Translations under genes and position numbers: made by a program
Notes under the pieces: model-generated
Told to the model about the DNA's origin: nothing
Databases searched by the model: none
What the model saw: the letters and a program-made list of their open reading frames with translations, nothing else
IMG/VR virus record: IMGVR_UViG_3300046777_001715
Coordinates: 1 to 64,000 of that record
Reading direction: 5' to 3' (one strand)
DNA: 64,000 nt
Origin: a virus
In this document: positions 37,734-46,005 of the stretch, in pieces
How positions within the stretch are numbered: position 1 is the stretch's first letter
Layout: each line of letters starts with the position of its first letter

Positions 37734-38634
37734 TTTGATTACAGATAATCAACAGTACTTGTTGCTTTTGGCAACGGTTATGGGGTTGTCTTTTTGGGCA
37801 AAAAAGACTCAGGTATTTTTGCCAGTTTATAAGTTCATTGCTGATAGAGTAAAGTCAAAAAGAGCAGTCGTTGCACTAATCTCTTTGATCTCAGGAGTTC
37901 TTCCAGTTAATGGTAGAGCATCAATTTCTGCAGGAGCCCTAGATACAGTTGCTCCAAACAATGAAAAAAGAAAAGTTTTTGGAATTATTGATTACCTTTC
38001 AACGCACCACTATTATTTCTGGTCTCCACTAGAGGCTACAGTTTTGGTTCCAATGGCGGCATTAAGCATTTCTTATGCAGAATTTATGGGACGCATTTGG
38101 CCATTGTTAGTAACAGCCCTAATTATAATTTTGTATTATATCTTTAAGGTTGTAAAAGAAGACGAAGTTGAGATTAACATTAACAAGTCGCTAACCCCAA
38201 CAACATGGAAAGAAGATAGAAAGCAGATTAGGTCATATGCAACCACCCTTCTTTTTGTTGGTTTGGTGATTATTCTTAGCAACATCGTAAAGGCAAATTT
38301 TGATCAAATTAATGCATGGGTAAATTCAGCACATGATGAAGGTCTTTTGGTTCTAGTAGCTTTGGCTGGATTCCTTGCCAGCTTTGCTTTGGGAAGTAGC
38401 GGAAAGTTTGCTGGCTTTACTTCTCTGTCTGCAACGGTTTATGGGGTAGAGTACCTACCTCTGTTCTTTGCAATAGACTATGCTGGCTACATGTTGGCCC
38501 CAACTCACAAATGCCTAATTATTACAAAGTCCTATTTTGATACCCCAATCAAGAAGCACTACAAAGCAGTCTTCGCCCTAGTGGTGCCGATTGTCCTTGT
38601 GGGAATTTTGACCTATTTAACAATAGACAGCTAG
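37717..38634 (+). CDS. DUF401-like multi-pass membrane protein
   Basis: 305 residues with about seven to nine hydrophobic segments. The SGVLPVNGRASISAGALDTV stretch (residues 59-78), then LSTHHYYFWSPLEATVLVPM and LAPTHKCLIITKSYFDTP, match the conserved blocks of DUF401 permease-like proteins, which normally have about 400 residues. It may be a transporter or carrier for a substrate of the upstream enzyme. Such transporters are rare in phages. A terminator follows directly. Confidence 0.65.
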   Translation: MEITTSLITDNQQYLLLLATVMGLSFWAKKTQVFLPVYKFIADRVKSKRAVVALISLISGVLPVNGRASISAGALDTVAPNNEKRKVFGIIDYLSTHHYYFWSPLEATVLVPMAALSISYAEFMGRIWPLLVTALIIILYYIFKVVKEDEVEININKSLTPTTWKEDRKQIRSYATTLLFVGLVIILSNIVKANFDQINAWVNSAHDEGLLVLVALAGFLASFALGSSGKFAGFTSLSATVYGVEYLPLFFAIDYAGYMLAPTHKCLIITKSYFDTPIKKHYKAVFALVVPIVLVGILTYLTIDS

Positions 38635-38646
38635 TAATTCTAGTCA

Positions 38647-38681
38647 ATACCCCAGTGGCTTCAAGAAGGTCACTGGGGTAT
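38647..38681 (+). terminator. Hairpin terminating the four-gene cassette
   Basis: ATACCCCAGTG pairs with CACTGGGGTAT around a 13-base loop. The T-tract after it is poor (AATTAAG), but its position between two transcripts fits a terminator. Confidence 0.7.
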
Positions 38682-38730
38682 AATTAAGAGTGTTATAGGC
38701 AGGGCGGAATCCTAAACAATAAAACGATTA

Positions 38731-38739
38731 TGCTATAAT
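38731..38739 (+). promoter_or_regulatory. Extended -10 promoter TGCTATAAT
   Basis: TGC plus a perfect TATAAT (38734-38739), followed by CAGGAGA and ATG 38757. The same extended -10 word begins transcripts at 52270 and 56250. Confidence 0.75.
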
Positions 38740-38756
38740 TTATACAGGAGAAAAAT

Positions 38757-39089
38757 ATGCCTAGTTATGACAGTTTATCAAGCCAGATCACTACTTTTAA
38801 AGCTAAAGTAGATGCTCTAAGCAGCAGCACCCTTACTGCACAAGAGATTGTATTCCTTGCAAAAGCACTAGAATCAATGGGTAATCTATTAGGGGTAAAT
38901 GATATCGTTGCTGCAACTTCAGCTAGCATCAATTCAATTCAAACATCAGGATCTGGACAGGTAACAACAGTTCAGACAGCTGGTGCAACTCAAATTGCTG
39001 CTGTTAACACAGCAGGAACACAAAACATTGCTAACTTGGAAGGCCAAATTAGCAATTATACTTTATACACAAACATGGGAGTGATTTAA
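38757..39089 (+). CDS. Fibre coiled-coil/adaptor protein
   Basis: 110 residues. MPSYDSLSSQITTFKAKVDA plus LAKALESMGNLLGVNDIVAA is paralogous to the N-terminus at 32291; the second half is a repeated Q-T-x-G-x-x-Q-[IV] coiled-coil-like shaft (TTVQTAGATQIAAVNTAGTQ). It lacks the terminal beta domain of its relative. Probably a fibre stem or adaptor. Confidence 0.7.
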   Translation: MPSYDSLSSQITTFKAKVDALSSSTLTAQEIVFLAKALESMGNLLGVNDIVAATSASINSIQTSGSGQVTTVQTAGATQIAAVNTAGTQNIANLEGQISNYTLYTNMGVI

Positions 39090-39090
39090 T

Positions 39091-39408
39091 ATGGCAGTAG
39101 TAAGCTTACCAGCTCGTTTCGCAGCAGGAACAGCAACAACATCAGAAGTCACAGTACTAACAGTTCCTGGTGGAGAGACAGATATCGTTACTTCAGTAAC
39201 ATTTGACAACATCACAGATGTTGCAAATCAGGTTACATTGAAGATGGCAGGCGTAAACTTTGCCAAGAACCTTGATCTCGCACCAAGATCTCTAGTTGTA
39301 CTAGATTTCAAGCAAGTTTTAAACACAGCAGAGACAATTACAGTACAGGCATCAGTTAATAACGGTGTCACATACTTTATCTCTGGTGTAAAAGTCACAA
39401 GTATTTAA
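39091..39408 (+). CDS. Small beta-sandwich structural protein
   Basis: 105 residues. 'TVPGGETDIVTSVTFDNITD' and 'KNLDLAPRSLVVLDFKQVLN' are a jelly-roll-like pattern shared with the 118-aa protein at 43324. It lies one base after the previous gene. Likely a small fibre-associated or decoration subunit. Confidence 0.65.
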   Translation: MAVVSLPARFAAGTATTSEVTVLTVPGGETDIVTSVTFDNITDVANQVTLKMAGVNFAKNLDLAPRSLVVLDFKQVLNTAETITVQASVNNGVTYFISGVKVTSI

Positions 39409-39425
39409 TTAAAGGAGTTTAACAA

Positions 39426-40394
39426 ATGGCTGTAGCAAATTCAACTACACAAATCATAATGCCAGGTTTAGATGCGGCAATTCAGACAAATCTAAACACA
39501 GCGCTTAATAGCAATACTACACTTCAGAGCGTTTTGGCTTCTGTAGGAAATATTCCACTAAAGGTAGTTAAGCCAGTTACAGTTAAGTTGAACACAACAC
39601 AGTACTGGGTAAGACCAGCTGACACACTTTCTTCAGTAGAAGTTATTCTTGTTGGCGGCGGTGGCGGAGGCGGTCAAGGCCACTCATCAAGTCACGCAGG
39701 TGGCGGAGGTGGCGGAGGCCAAGTAGTTAGAAGAAATGTTGATATTGCATCAGTTGCTACAGGGCAAGGAATTCTTGTAACTATTGGTGCTGGTGGAGAT
39801 GCTCGCTCAGGAAGCGGAAATACTAATGGCGGAAATGGTGGACAATCAACTTTCGGTACATTGCTAACTGCAGGCGGTGGTGGTGGCGGTGGAGCTTATG
39901 GACAACACTCACCACAATCAGTTGGTTCAACTGGTGGCGGAGGTTCACGTAGTGCTCACTCAGGAGCAGGCGGTGGCGGTGGCGCAGGTGGCGCAGGTGG
40001 ACATGCATTCTGCTCACACAATCATTACAACTGGTATATTCGTGCAGGACACTCTTCACACTCTCCAACTGGAGATGAAGGTGCATCAGCTGGTGGACAA
40101 GGGCAGTCAGCAGACAGCTCTTCCGATCAAGGTTGCTGCGGTGGCGATGGAGGTCCAGGACTTTACGGCTTCGGCGGAGGCGGAGGTGGCGCAGGCTATC
40201 ATGGCCCAGGAAATGGAGCTAACGGTGGAGGAAATGGCGGTAACGCTACAAACTATGGCGGAATTGGATGTAACGGAGCTCAGGGAATTGACGGCACAGG
40301 CGGTGGCGGTGGTGGAGCAGACAATGGCTGTACATCAGGACGTGGTGGAAATGGAACATGCGTTATTACATATTGGCTAAAGGAGACAGCATAA
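39426..40394 (+). CDS. Glycine-rich tail-fibre adhesin-like protein (copy 1)
   Basis: 322 residues. A 70-residue beta N-terminal part (ends SSVEVILVGGGGGGG) is followed by Gly-rich loops and strands, with GGG runs separated by His/Ser/Asn-rich segments, to a short CVITYW end. The pattern resembles polyglycine-helix adhesins of T-even-like phages (gp38 type) that contact the receptor, and the Gly_rich phage family. AAAGGAG precedes ATG. Copy 2 lies at 41201. Confidence 0.7.
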   Translation: MAVANSTTQIIMPGLDAAIQTNLNTALNSNTTLQSVLASVGNIPLKVVKPVTVKLNTTQYWVRPADTLSSVEVILVGGGGGGGQGHSSSHAGGGGGGGQVVRRNVDIASVATGQGILVTIGAGGDARSGSGNTNGGNGGQSTFGTLLTAGGGGGGGAYGQHSPQSVGSTGGGGSRSAHSGAGGGGGAGGAGGHAFCSHNHYNWYIRAGHSSHSPTGDEGASAGGQGQSADSSSDQGCCGGDGGPGLYGFGGGGGGAGYHGPGNGANGGGNGGNATNYGGIGCNGAQGIDGTGGGGGGADNGCTSGRGGNGTCVITYWLKETA

Positions 40395-40750
40395 TGACAC
40401 AAAGAAGAGTTGCACTTGTAAAAGATTCTATTGTTGAAAATATCCTCATTATTGATGAGGAAAATATGGAATCATTAAAGGCAGACATCGAATCACAATT
40501 TGGTGGGGAGTTAATTGACTCAACAGATTGGGTAGATGAAGATACTGAAACTCCAACACTACAGGTAGGTATAGGATTTTCTTATGTTGGTGGAAAATTT
40601 GTAAAGCCAGAGCCAACACCAAACACAATTACAGCAGAAGATATTGAAAGATCATTGGCAAAGTTTGCAGCAGACGTTGCAAGGGGAGAGAATCCAGATC
40701 TAAACTCATTGCCAGAAGGGGCAACAGGCCCACAGGAGGAAAATAACTAA
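40394..40750 (+). CDS. Small acidic fibre-associated protein (chaperone-like)
   Basis: 118 residues starting MTQRRVALVKDSIVENILII, with an acidic C-terminus (PEGATGPQEENN). Its position, TAATG-coupled after the first Gly-rich adhesin, matches that of the chaperone-like gene at 42183 after the second, so it may help adhesin folding. ATG 40394 is preferred over 40358. Confidence 0.55.
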   Translation: MTQRRVALVKDSIVENILIIDEENMESLKADIESQFGGELIDSTDWVDEDTETPTLQVGIGFSYVGGKFVKPEPTPNTITAEDIERSLAKFAADVARGENPDLNSLPEGATGPQEENN

Positions 40751-41187
40751 TGCCAATTACATCGATACCAGAGTCCATTGCCCCAGCGCTTTGGACATAC
40801 ACATACGTACAGGCACCAATTGATGGTCAGGGAAATACCTATTTCAACATTCCATCAGCAGTAGAATCAAAAGGAAACATTGCTGCAAATGGAACAGCTA
40901 CATGCAATATTGCAGCGTTTAACGTTTTTGCATTTACAGTTCTAGGTAATGCAACAGTAGCTTTTTCAAATATTCCATCAACTGGCAAAGCAGCATTTTG
41001 GCAAGTTGAAATTAAAGCTGGAGGATCATACTCAATTACATGGCCAGCAGCAATAAAGTGGGATGGTGGTGGAGCTTCTAACGTAGCACCACTTCTTTCA
41101 ACAAATACAACAGTACTTAATTTTTACACAAGAGACGGTGGAAACACGATTTACGGATCATACGCTTTCGCTGATCTAAACGTATAG
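40750..41187 (+). CDS. Fibre-region beta-domain protein (paralogue of 32962)
   Basis: 145 residues. 'ANGTATCNIAAFNVFAFTVL' and 'FWQVEIKAGGSYSITWPAAI' line up with the 130-aa protein at 32962. Overlaps the previous stop by one base. Confidence 0.65.
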   Translation: MPITSIPESIAPALWTYTYVQAPIDGQGNTYFNIPSAVESKGNIAANGTATCNIAAFNVFAFTVLGNATVAFSNIPSTGKAAFWQVEIKAGGSYSITWPAAIKWDGGGASNVAPLLSTNTTVLNFYTRDGGNTIYGSYAFADLNV

Positions 41188-41200
41188 GAGAAAAAAATAA

Positions 41201-42181
41201 ATGGCAGTCAATTCCACCACTAAGTTAACAGTTCTACCAGGTCTAGATACAACCATGCAGACAAACATGCAGGTTGCTTTAAACTCAAATGCTACATTGG
41301 CATCAGTTATTTCTGCAACTGGTGGAGTTTCGACAAAGCTACTTAAGCCAGTAACTGTAAAGTTTAACTCTACAGGAAACTGGACTCGTCCAGCAAATAC
41401 AATGTCTTCAGTTGAAGTTATTCTTGTCGGCGGTGGCGGAGGAGGCGGAGGCTGCCATGCTTCAGGTCACTCAGGCGGTGGCGGAGGAGGCGGACAGGTT
41501 ATCCGACGCTTTGTTGATATCTCAGCAACTGCTCCAGGACAGAACATCCTTGTCACAATCGGTGGCGGAGGAACAAACGTTTCTGGAAACTCAAATACAA
41601 ATGGCGGAAATGGCGCAAACTCAACATTTGGCACATATCTAACTGCAGGCGGTGGTGGTGGCGGTGGAGCTTATGGACAGGTTGGTGCACAAGGCACAGG
41701 AGGCTCATCTGGTGGTGGAGGATCTCGTGGAGACCACGCAGCAGGCGGTGGCGGTGGCGGAGCAGCCCAGACAGGCCAAAGAGGTTATTGCTTTATGAAT
41801 CATGCTTATTGGTATGTAAGACCAGGATATGGATCTTATACACCAACTGGTGCAAACGGTGGAGATGGTGCATCTTCTGGAGGAACTGGAATGGAATCTG
41901 GTTCTTCTTCAGATCAAAATTGCTGTGGCGGAAATGGCGGATACGGTCTTTACGGCTTCGGCGGAGGCGGCGGAGGCGGCGGAGACTACGGAGTTGGTTC
42001 AGGTTCTAACGGTGGTGGAAACGGTGGATCTCGTGTATCTTACTCACCTTATGGAAGAAGCGCTTCTCCAGGAATTAACGGTACAGGCGGTGGCGGAGGC
42101 GGTTGTTCAGACGGCGCTACTTCTGGCGTAGGTGGATCTGGAACCTGCTTAATCACATACTATATAAAAGAGAGCTCATAA
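41201..42181 (+). CDS. Glycine-rich tail-fibre adhesin-like protein (copy 2)
   Basis: 326 residues, paralogous to copy 1 along its length: PGLDTTMQTNMQVALNSNAT near the start, SSVEVILVGGGGGGG, and a terminal GGSGTCLITYYIKESS. The loops between the Gly runs (AHW/CFMNHAYWYVR; ECG-like) differ from copy 1, as expected for diversified receptor-contact loops. Both have a conserved SSSDQ.CCGG(N/D)GG motif that may form a disulfide or metal site. Confidence 0.7.
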   Translation: MAVNSTTKLTVLPGLDTTMQTNMQVALNSNATLASVISATGGVSTKLLKPVTVKFNSTGNWTRPANTMSSVEVILVGGGGGGGGCHASGHSGGGGGGGQVIRRFVDISATAPGQNILVTIGGGGTNVSGNSNTNGGNGANSTFGTYLTAGGGGGGGAYGQVGAQGTGGSSGGGGSRGDHAAGGGGGGAAQTGQRGYCFMNHAYWYVRPGYGSYTPTGANGGDGASSGGTGMESGSSSDQNCCGGNGGYGLYGFGGGGGGGGDYGVGSGSNGGGNGGSRVSYSPYGRSASPGINGTGGGGGGCSDGATSGVGGSGTCLITYYIKESS

Positions 42182-42182
42182 C

Positions 42183-42587
42183 ATGTACGCCGTAGTAAAA
42201 GACAATAAGGTTGTCGCATACGGCACAGTAGAACAGATACTTAATGTTTCTATTGGTGAGGCTGGGATTAAGGACGTAATCAAGGACAACGATCTAGTTG
42301 AGGTTGTAACCACAATTAAGTATGATTCTAACACAGAAAGATTGCTTTCAGTAGAGCCATATGTAGATGGAAAGAAAGTGTATTCTGTTAAAAAAGAAAA
42401 GCTTTCTCAAGAAGACATTAAGGCAAATATTGAAGCCCACGTAAATTTTGAACTTCTTTCAATGGAGGGCAGAAAAGACAAGGCAGCCAAGGACTATATA
42501 AAGGCGCTTGAATCTATTAAAAAGTCAGCAGAGACAATCTCAGAGATTGAATGGCCAAACAAGCCATTGGAGGAATCAGCAGAATAA
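42183..42587 (+). CDS. Fibre-chaperone-like protein
   Basis: 134 residues. MYAVVKDNKVVAYGTVEQIL begins an acidic alpha/beta protein with a helical, Lys/Glu-rich C-terminal half (residues 75-134). It follows a fibre adhesin as tail-fibre assembly proteins usually do. TAATG junction with the next gene. Confidence 0.6.
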   Translation: MYAVVKDNKVVAYGTVEQILNVSIGEAGIKDVIKDNDLVEVVTTIKYDSNTERLLSVEPYVDGKKVYSVKKEKLSQEDIKANIEAHVNFELLSMEGRKDKAAKDYIKALESIKKSAETISEIEWPNKPLEESAE

Positions 42588-43315
42588 TGTTAGGTAATCA
42601 AAGATCTGTTTTTAGAAGAAATCGTTTTACACAAAGAGGACTACAGCTTTGGGTAGATGCAGCATTGCCAGGAACAGTTACAAGAGACGGTTCTAATAAA
42701 GTTTCTGTTTGGAGAGATAAGACTCTTAACGCTAGAAACTTTTCTCAACCTACAGCAGCTCAGCAGCCAACATATCTTCCTACTGGAATTAATGGTTTGG
42801 GAGCAGTTTACTTTGATGGAGCTGCATTTAATATGCCATTCTCAGACCAGGCCATGCCTTACATTGCAAACAGCTCATTTACAATTGCATATGTTGCAAC
42901 AAAAACAGCTGGAACAGCAAACCAATACGTAATTGGTGGACAAGGAACTGGAACAAGAAACAACCTTATTATGGGATATGTTTCAGCTAACACATATAAG
43001 TTTGGTCTAGGAAATGATGATCAGAACGCAATTGTTAACGTTGTTAATGCAGGTGTTCCAGAACTTTATCTAGTAACATTTGACTCAACAACATTTGAAA
43101 GAAGAATTAGAAGAAATACAGCAGACGAAGGTCTTGGAGCAGCATCTGGAGCACTTTCAGGAATGTCTGGACAAGCACTTGGAAAGTATCTATCATCATT
43201 TGGAAACTTTGCACTAGGAGAACTTTTAATTTATAACAGAGTGTTGACTGCATCTGAAATTTCAGGCGTTGAGCGTGACATGATGTCAAAGTGGTCAATT
43301 TCTTACGGTAGCTAG
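42587..43315 (+). CDS. LamG/concanavalin-like lectin-fold tail protein
   Basis: 242 residues. 'GLQLWVDAALPGTVTRDGSN' through 'FNMPFSDQAMPYIANSSFTI' to 'FALGELLIYNRVLTASEISG' is the typical core of the LamG/concanavalin A-like fold found on phage tail tips, where it may bind glycans. ATG 42587 couples by TAATG. Confidence 0.75.
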   Translation: MLGNQRSVFRRNRFTQRGLQLWVDAALPGTVTRDGSNKVSVWRDKTLNARNFSQPTAAQQPTYLPTGINGLGAVYFDGAAFNMPFSDQAMPYIANSSFTIAYVATKTAGTANQYVIGGQGTGTRNNLIMGYVSANTYKFGLGNDDQNAIVNVVNAGVPELYLVTFDSTTFERRIRRNTADEGLGAASGALSGMSGQALGKYLSSFGNFALGELLIYNRVLTASEISGVERDMMSKWSISYGS

Positions 43316-43323
43316 GAGGGGCA

Positions 43324-43680
43324 ATGACAGTATCATATGAGTACTATTCTCCACAAAGATTTGGAGATCCTACTACACTTACAACAACCCCAGTAAATAT
43401 TTATACATTTGATGAAAAATCAATTATTAAGCAGCTACTTGTTTCAAATATTTTTAATGGCTTGCTAACGTTTTCTTTATATCTTGTACCTTCTGGCCAA
43501 GTTCTAAAAGAGCAGTACAAGCTTTTTGGAGATGTGCAGGTTGATGCAAATACAGTTTTAACAATTGACCTTAATCAGGTTGTATATGATGGTGAGGCTT
43601 TATATGCTCACGCAAATGTTGCTAATGGTCTAAACATGATTATTTCTGGAGTGGAAATATTTAATCCAGTTGAGTTATAA
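43324..43680 (+). CDS. Small beta-sandwich structural protein
   Basis: 118 residues with the same strand pattern as the 105-aa protein at 39091 ('NTVLTIDLNQVVYDGEALYA'). Likely a duplicated decoration or fibre-cap subunit. GGAGGGG lies before its ATG. Confidence 0.65.
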   Translation: MTVSYEYYSPQRFGDPTTLTTTPVNIYTFDEKSIIKQLLVSNIFNGLLTFSLYLVPSGQVLKEQYKLFGDVQVDANTVLTIDLNQVVYDGEALYAHANVANGLNMIISGVEIFNPVEL

Positions 43681-43704
43681 ACTAGGGTTAAATGGTGAAT
43701 ACCC

Positions 43705-45996
43705 ATGGCATACAGACAATATGGAAACGTAATAAATACACTAAATATAAAAGCTAAAAATATATTTAATTGGAACACTAATTATCCAGATACATACGGA
43801 TACACAAATTTAAACTCAGTAAATGCCCACACAATTATTAAAAGATCTGGAATTAAAGTTGCTACTGGTACAGGGCAACTTCTTGGATTCGTGCCTTCTT
43901 TAATTGGACTAAATTTTGACACAGCATCACTTATTCTTAGAAATGCTGGATTCACACCAGACCCAAACTATATATTTTCAAATAGTATAGGCTTTCAGCA
44001 ATATCTTGCTCAGGGTGGTTATGTTTCTGCACAGGCCCCCGCACCTTCATCATCTTCTGGAACACTTCTGGCTTTTGGTTCTAGCGTTAGAATGGACGTA
44101 ATCCTTTATACAACAAATCCAATTGATAACAGCACTGTTCCAAATGCACCGTTATGGTCAAACGCAACATCTGGAGATTCTTCTGTTACTTTAACATTTT
44201 TAACACCAGCAAACGGTGGCTCACCAATTACAAGATATGAATATTCTATAACAAACGGAGCAACTTGGATAAATGTAAATCTTCCAATAGATAACACGTT
44301 TACGGTTTCAAGTTTAAGTAATGGAGTTAATTACACTTTTTATATTAGAGCAGTTAATGCTAAAGGAAACTCTGCATCATCTTCTGGTGTAACTAAAGCT
44401 CCTAGCAGCGGAAGTGGTGGAGGTCAGCTAACTGTTCCAGGCGCACCAACATTTACAGTGTCATTTATTACCAACACATCATTTAGAATTGATTTAACTC
44501 CACCAACAAATAACGGCGGAGCAGAAATTATTAGATACCAGCATACATTAGATAATGGAGTTAGCTGGACAAATGATTTTACAAATACAGGACCAATTAC
44601 AGTTTCTTCATTAAGCCCAGGTTCAACTTTTCAGGTTGGATTAAGAGCTGTTAACTCTGTTGGAAGCGGAAATTCAAGTCCTATACAATCTGTATCAACA
44701 ACACAAGTAGTTCCAGATCTTACTGGTATATCTGTAAACTCAGCCAAATCAATTATTACAGCTTCTGGTTATGTATATGGAGATGGAACAATCTCTGCTT
44801 CAAATAACCAATTTTTTCTTGATTATCCTGGAGGGTATGTTACAGCACAATCTCCAACGGCAGGAGCAACCTTAGCTGGCGGCGGAACAGTAAGACTTGA
44901 CTTTACTCAATATTTGTCAGCACCATCTTTTGGAACGGTTCCAAACGTTATTGGCCTAACTCTTTCAGAGGCAGTTACAAGAATACAGCAGGCTGGATAT
45001 TCAAATATATCTTATGTTACAACTTCAGATCCAAACAGAGTCTATCAACAGATTTATGCACAAAACCCAGTTTCTGGAACAGCAGCACTTGTTAATACTC
45101 AAATTACAATTAGTTATTCAGATTATACTGGATCAATTGCAATTCCAACTAATACAGTTCTTCCAAGTATTACATATGACAATCTTTATATTGGCTCAAG
45201 ATTTGCTGCCGTTCCTGGATCTTGGACAGACAGCCCTACATCCTACGCATATCAGTGGTTTGACTCAAACGGAAACAATTTTATAAACGCCACAAGCGCA
45301 ACGTTTATTGCAGGTGCTTCAGCAATTTCTAGATCGGTAAGATTAAAGCTTGCAGCAACAAATGCAGTTGGAACAAGCTCATACGTTTCAGCATTAAATT
45401 CCTACGGACCAATTAAAGATTTATTTCAGCCAACATCAATTGAATATGGACTAACAAATCCAAGACAAAAAACACAGCTTAATATAAGATGGTCTGGAGG
45501 AGACGCTCCATTTTATTTTGTTGGTGTGTATAAACCAGGCACCTCTTCTTATGTAACAACTAGAATTGTTACAACAGAATCAGCTTCAATAACAGGACTT
45601 TTTGAAGGGACAAATTATTACATTCAAATTTTTGCCAACAATAACAATGAATATTCAACTGGTTCAAAAACAAGTCAAGTTTTGTCAACTGTGTATCCAG
45701 CCGCCTCAGCAACACCAGTTCTAAATACAGCCACAAAGTCTGGAAATGCAATTAATTTTACAGCAACAAAAGGTTCTAATACTGGAGCTCTTTATATGAT
45801 ATTGGAAACAACATCTGGGGGTTCCGTGTCTAATGCAGTTGCTCAATATTTTGGATATGATCAGTCCACAAACAGTGTTTCTGGTTCATACGATATAACA
45901 AATATTGAATCTGGAACATACAGGCTAACTGCTTATGGATGGAATGAAGACTACAATACTTCATTAGCTGGTTCTTCTGTACAACTTACGATATAA
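43705..45996 (+). CDS. FN3- and PASTA-domain surface protein
   Basis: 763 residues. After about 60 residues come a PASTA-like repeat (VPSLIGLNFDTASLILRNAG), two fibronectin type III domains (residues about 145-230 and 240-330: 'PNAPLWSNATSGDSSVTLTF', 'PGAPTFTVSFITNTSFRIDL'), two further PASTA-like repeats (VPDLTGISVNSAKSIITASG; VPNVIGLTLSEAVTRIQQAG), and Ig/FN3-like domains to the end. Such arrays decorate virions or tail fibres and often bind carbohydrate. Domain borders are approximate. Confidence 0.75.
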   Translation: MAYRQYGNVINTLNIKAKNIFNWNTNYPDTYGYTNLNSVNAHTIIKRSGIKVATGTGQLLGFVPSLIGLNFDTASLILRNAGFTPDPNYIFSNSIGFQQYLAQGGYVSAQAPAPSSSSGTLLAFGSSVRMDVILYTTNPIDNSTVPNAPLWSNATSGDSSVTLTFLTPANGGSPITRYEYSITNGATWINVNLPIDNTFTVSSLSNGVNYTFYIRAVNAKGNSASSSGVTKAPSSGSGGGQLTVPGAPTFTVSFITNTSFRIDLTPPTNNGGAEIIRYQHTLDNGVSWTNDFTNTGPITVSSLSPGSTFQVGLRAVNSVGSGNSSPIQSVSTTQVVPDLTGISVNSAKSIITASGYVYGDGTISASNNQFFLDYPGGYVTAQSPTAGATLAGGGTVRLDFTQYLSAPSFGTVPNVIGLTLSEAVTRIQQAGYSNISYVTTSDPNRVYQQIYAQNPVSGTAALVNTQITISYSDYTGSIAIPTNTVLPSITYDNLYIGSRFAAVPGSWTDSPTSYAYQWFDSNGNNFINATSATFIAGASAISRSVRLKLAATNAVGTSSYVSALNSYGPIKDLFQPTSIEYGLTNPRQKTQLNIRWSGGDAPFYFVGVYKPGTSSYVTTRIVTTESASITGLFEGTNYYIQIFANNNNEYSTGSKTSQVLSTVYPAASATPVLNTATKSGNAINFTATKGSNTGALYMILETTSGGSVSNAVAQYFGYDQSTNSVSGSYDITNIESGTYRLTAYGWNEDYNTSLAGSSVQLTI

Positions 45997-46005
45997 TGGA
46001 GAGAT

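Noticed and set aside
39640-42160. Dense GGCGGTGGCGG repeats as a non-coding repeat element
   Set aside because: They are codons for Gly runs in two adhesin genes and keep the frame; the long alternative frames on both strands are shadows.
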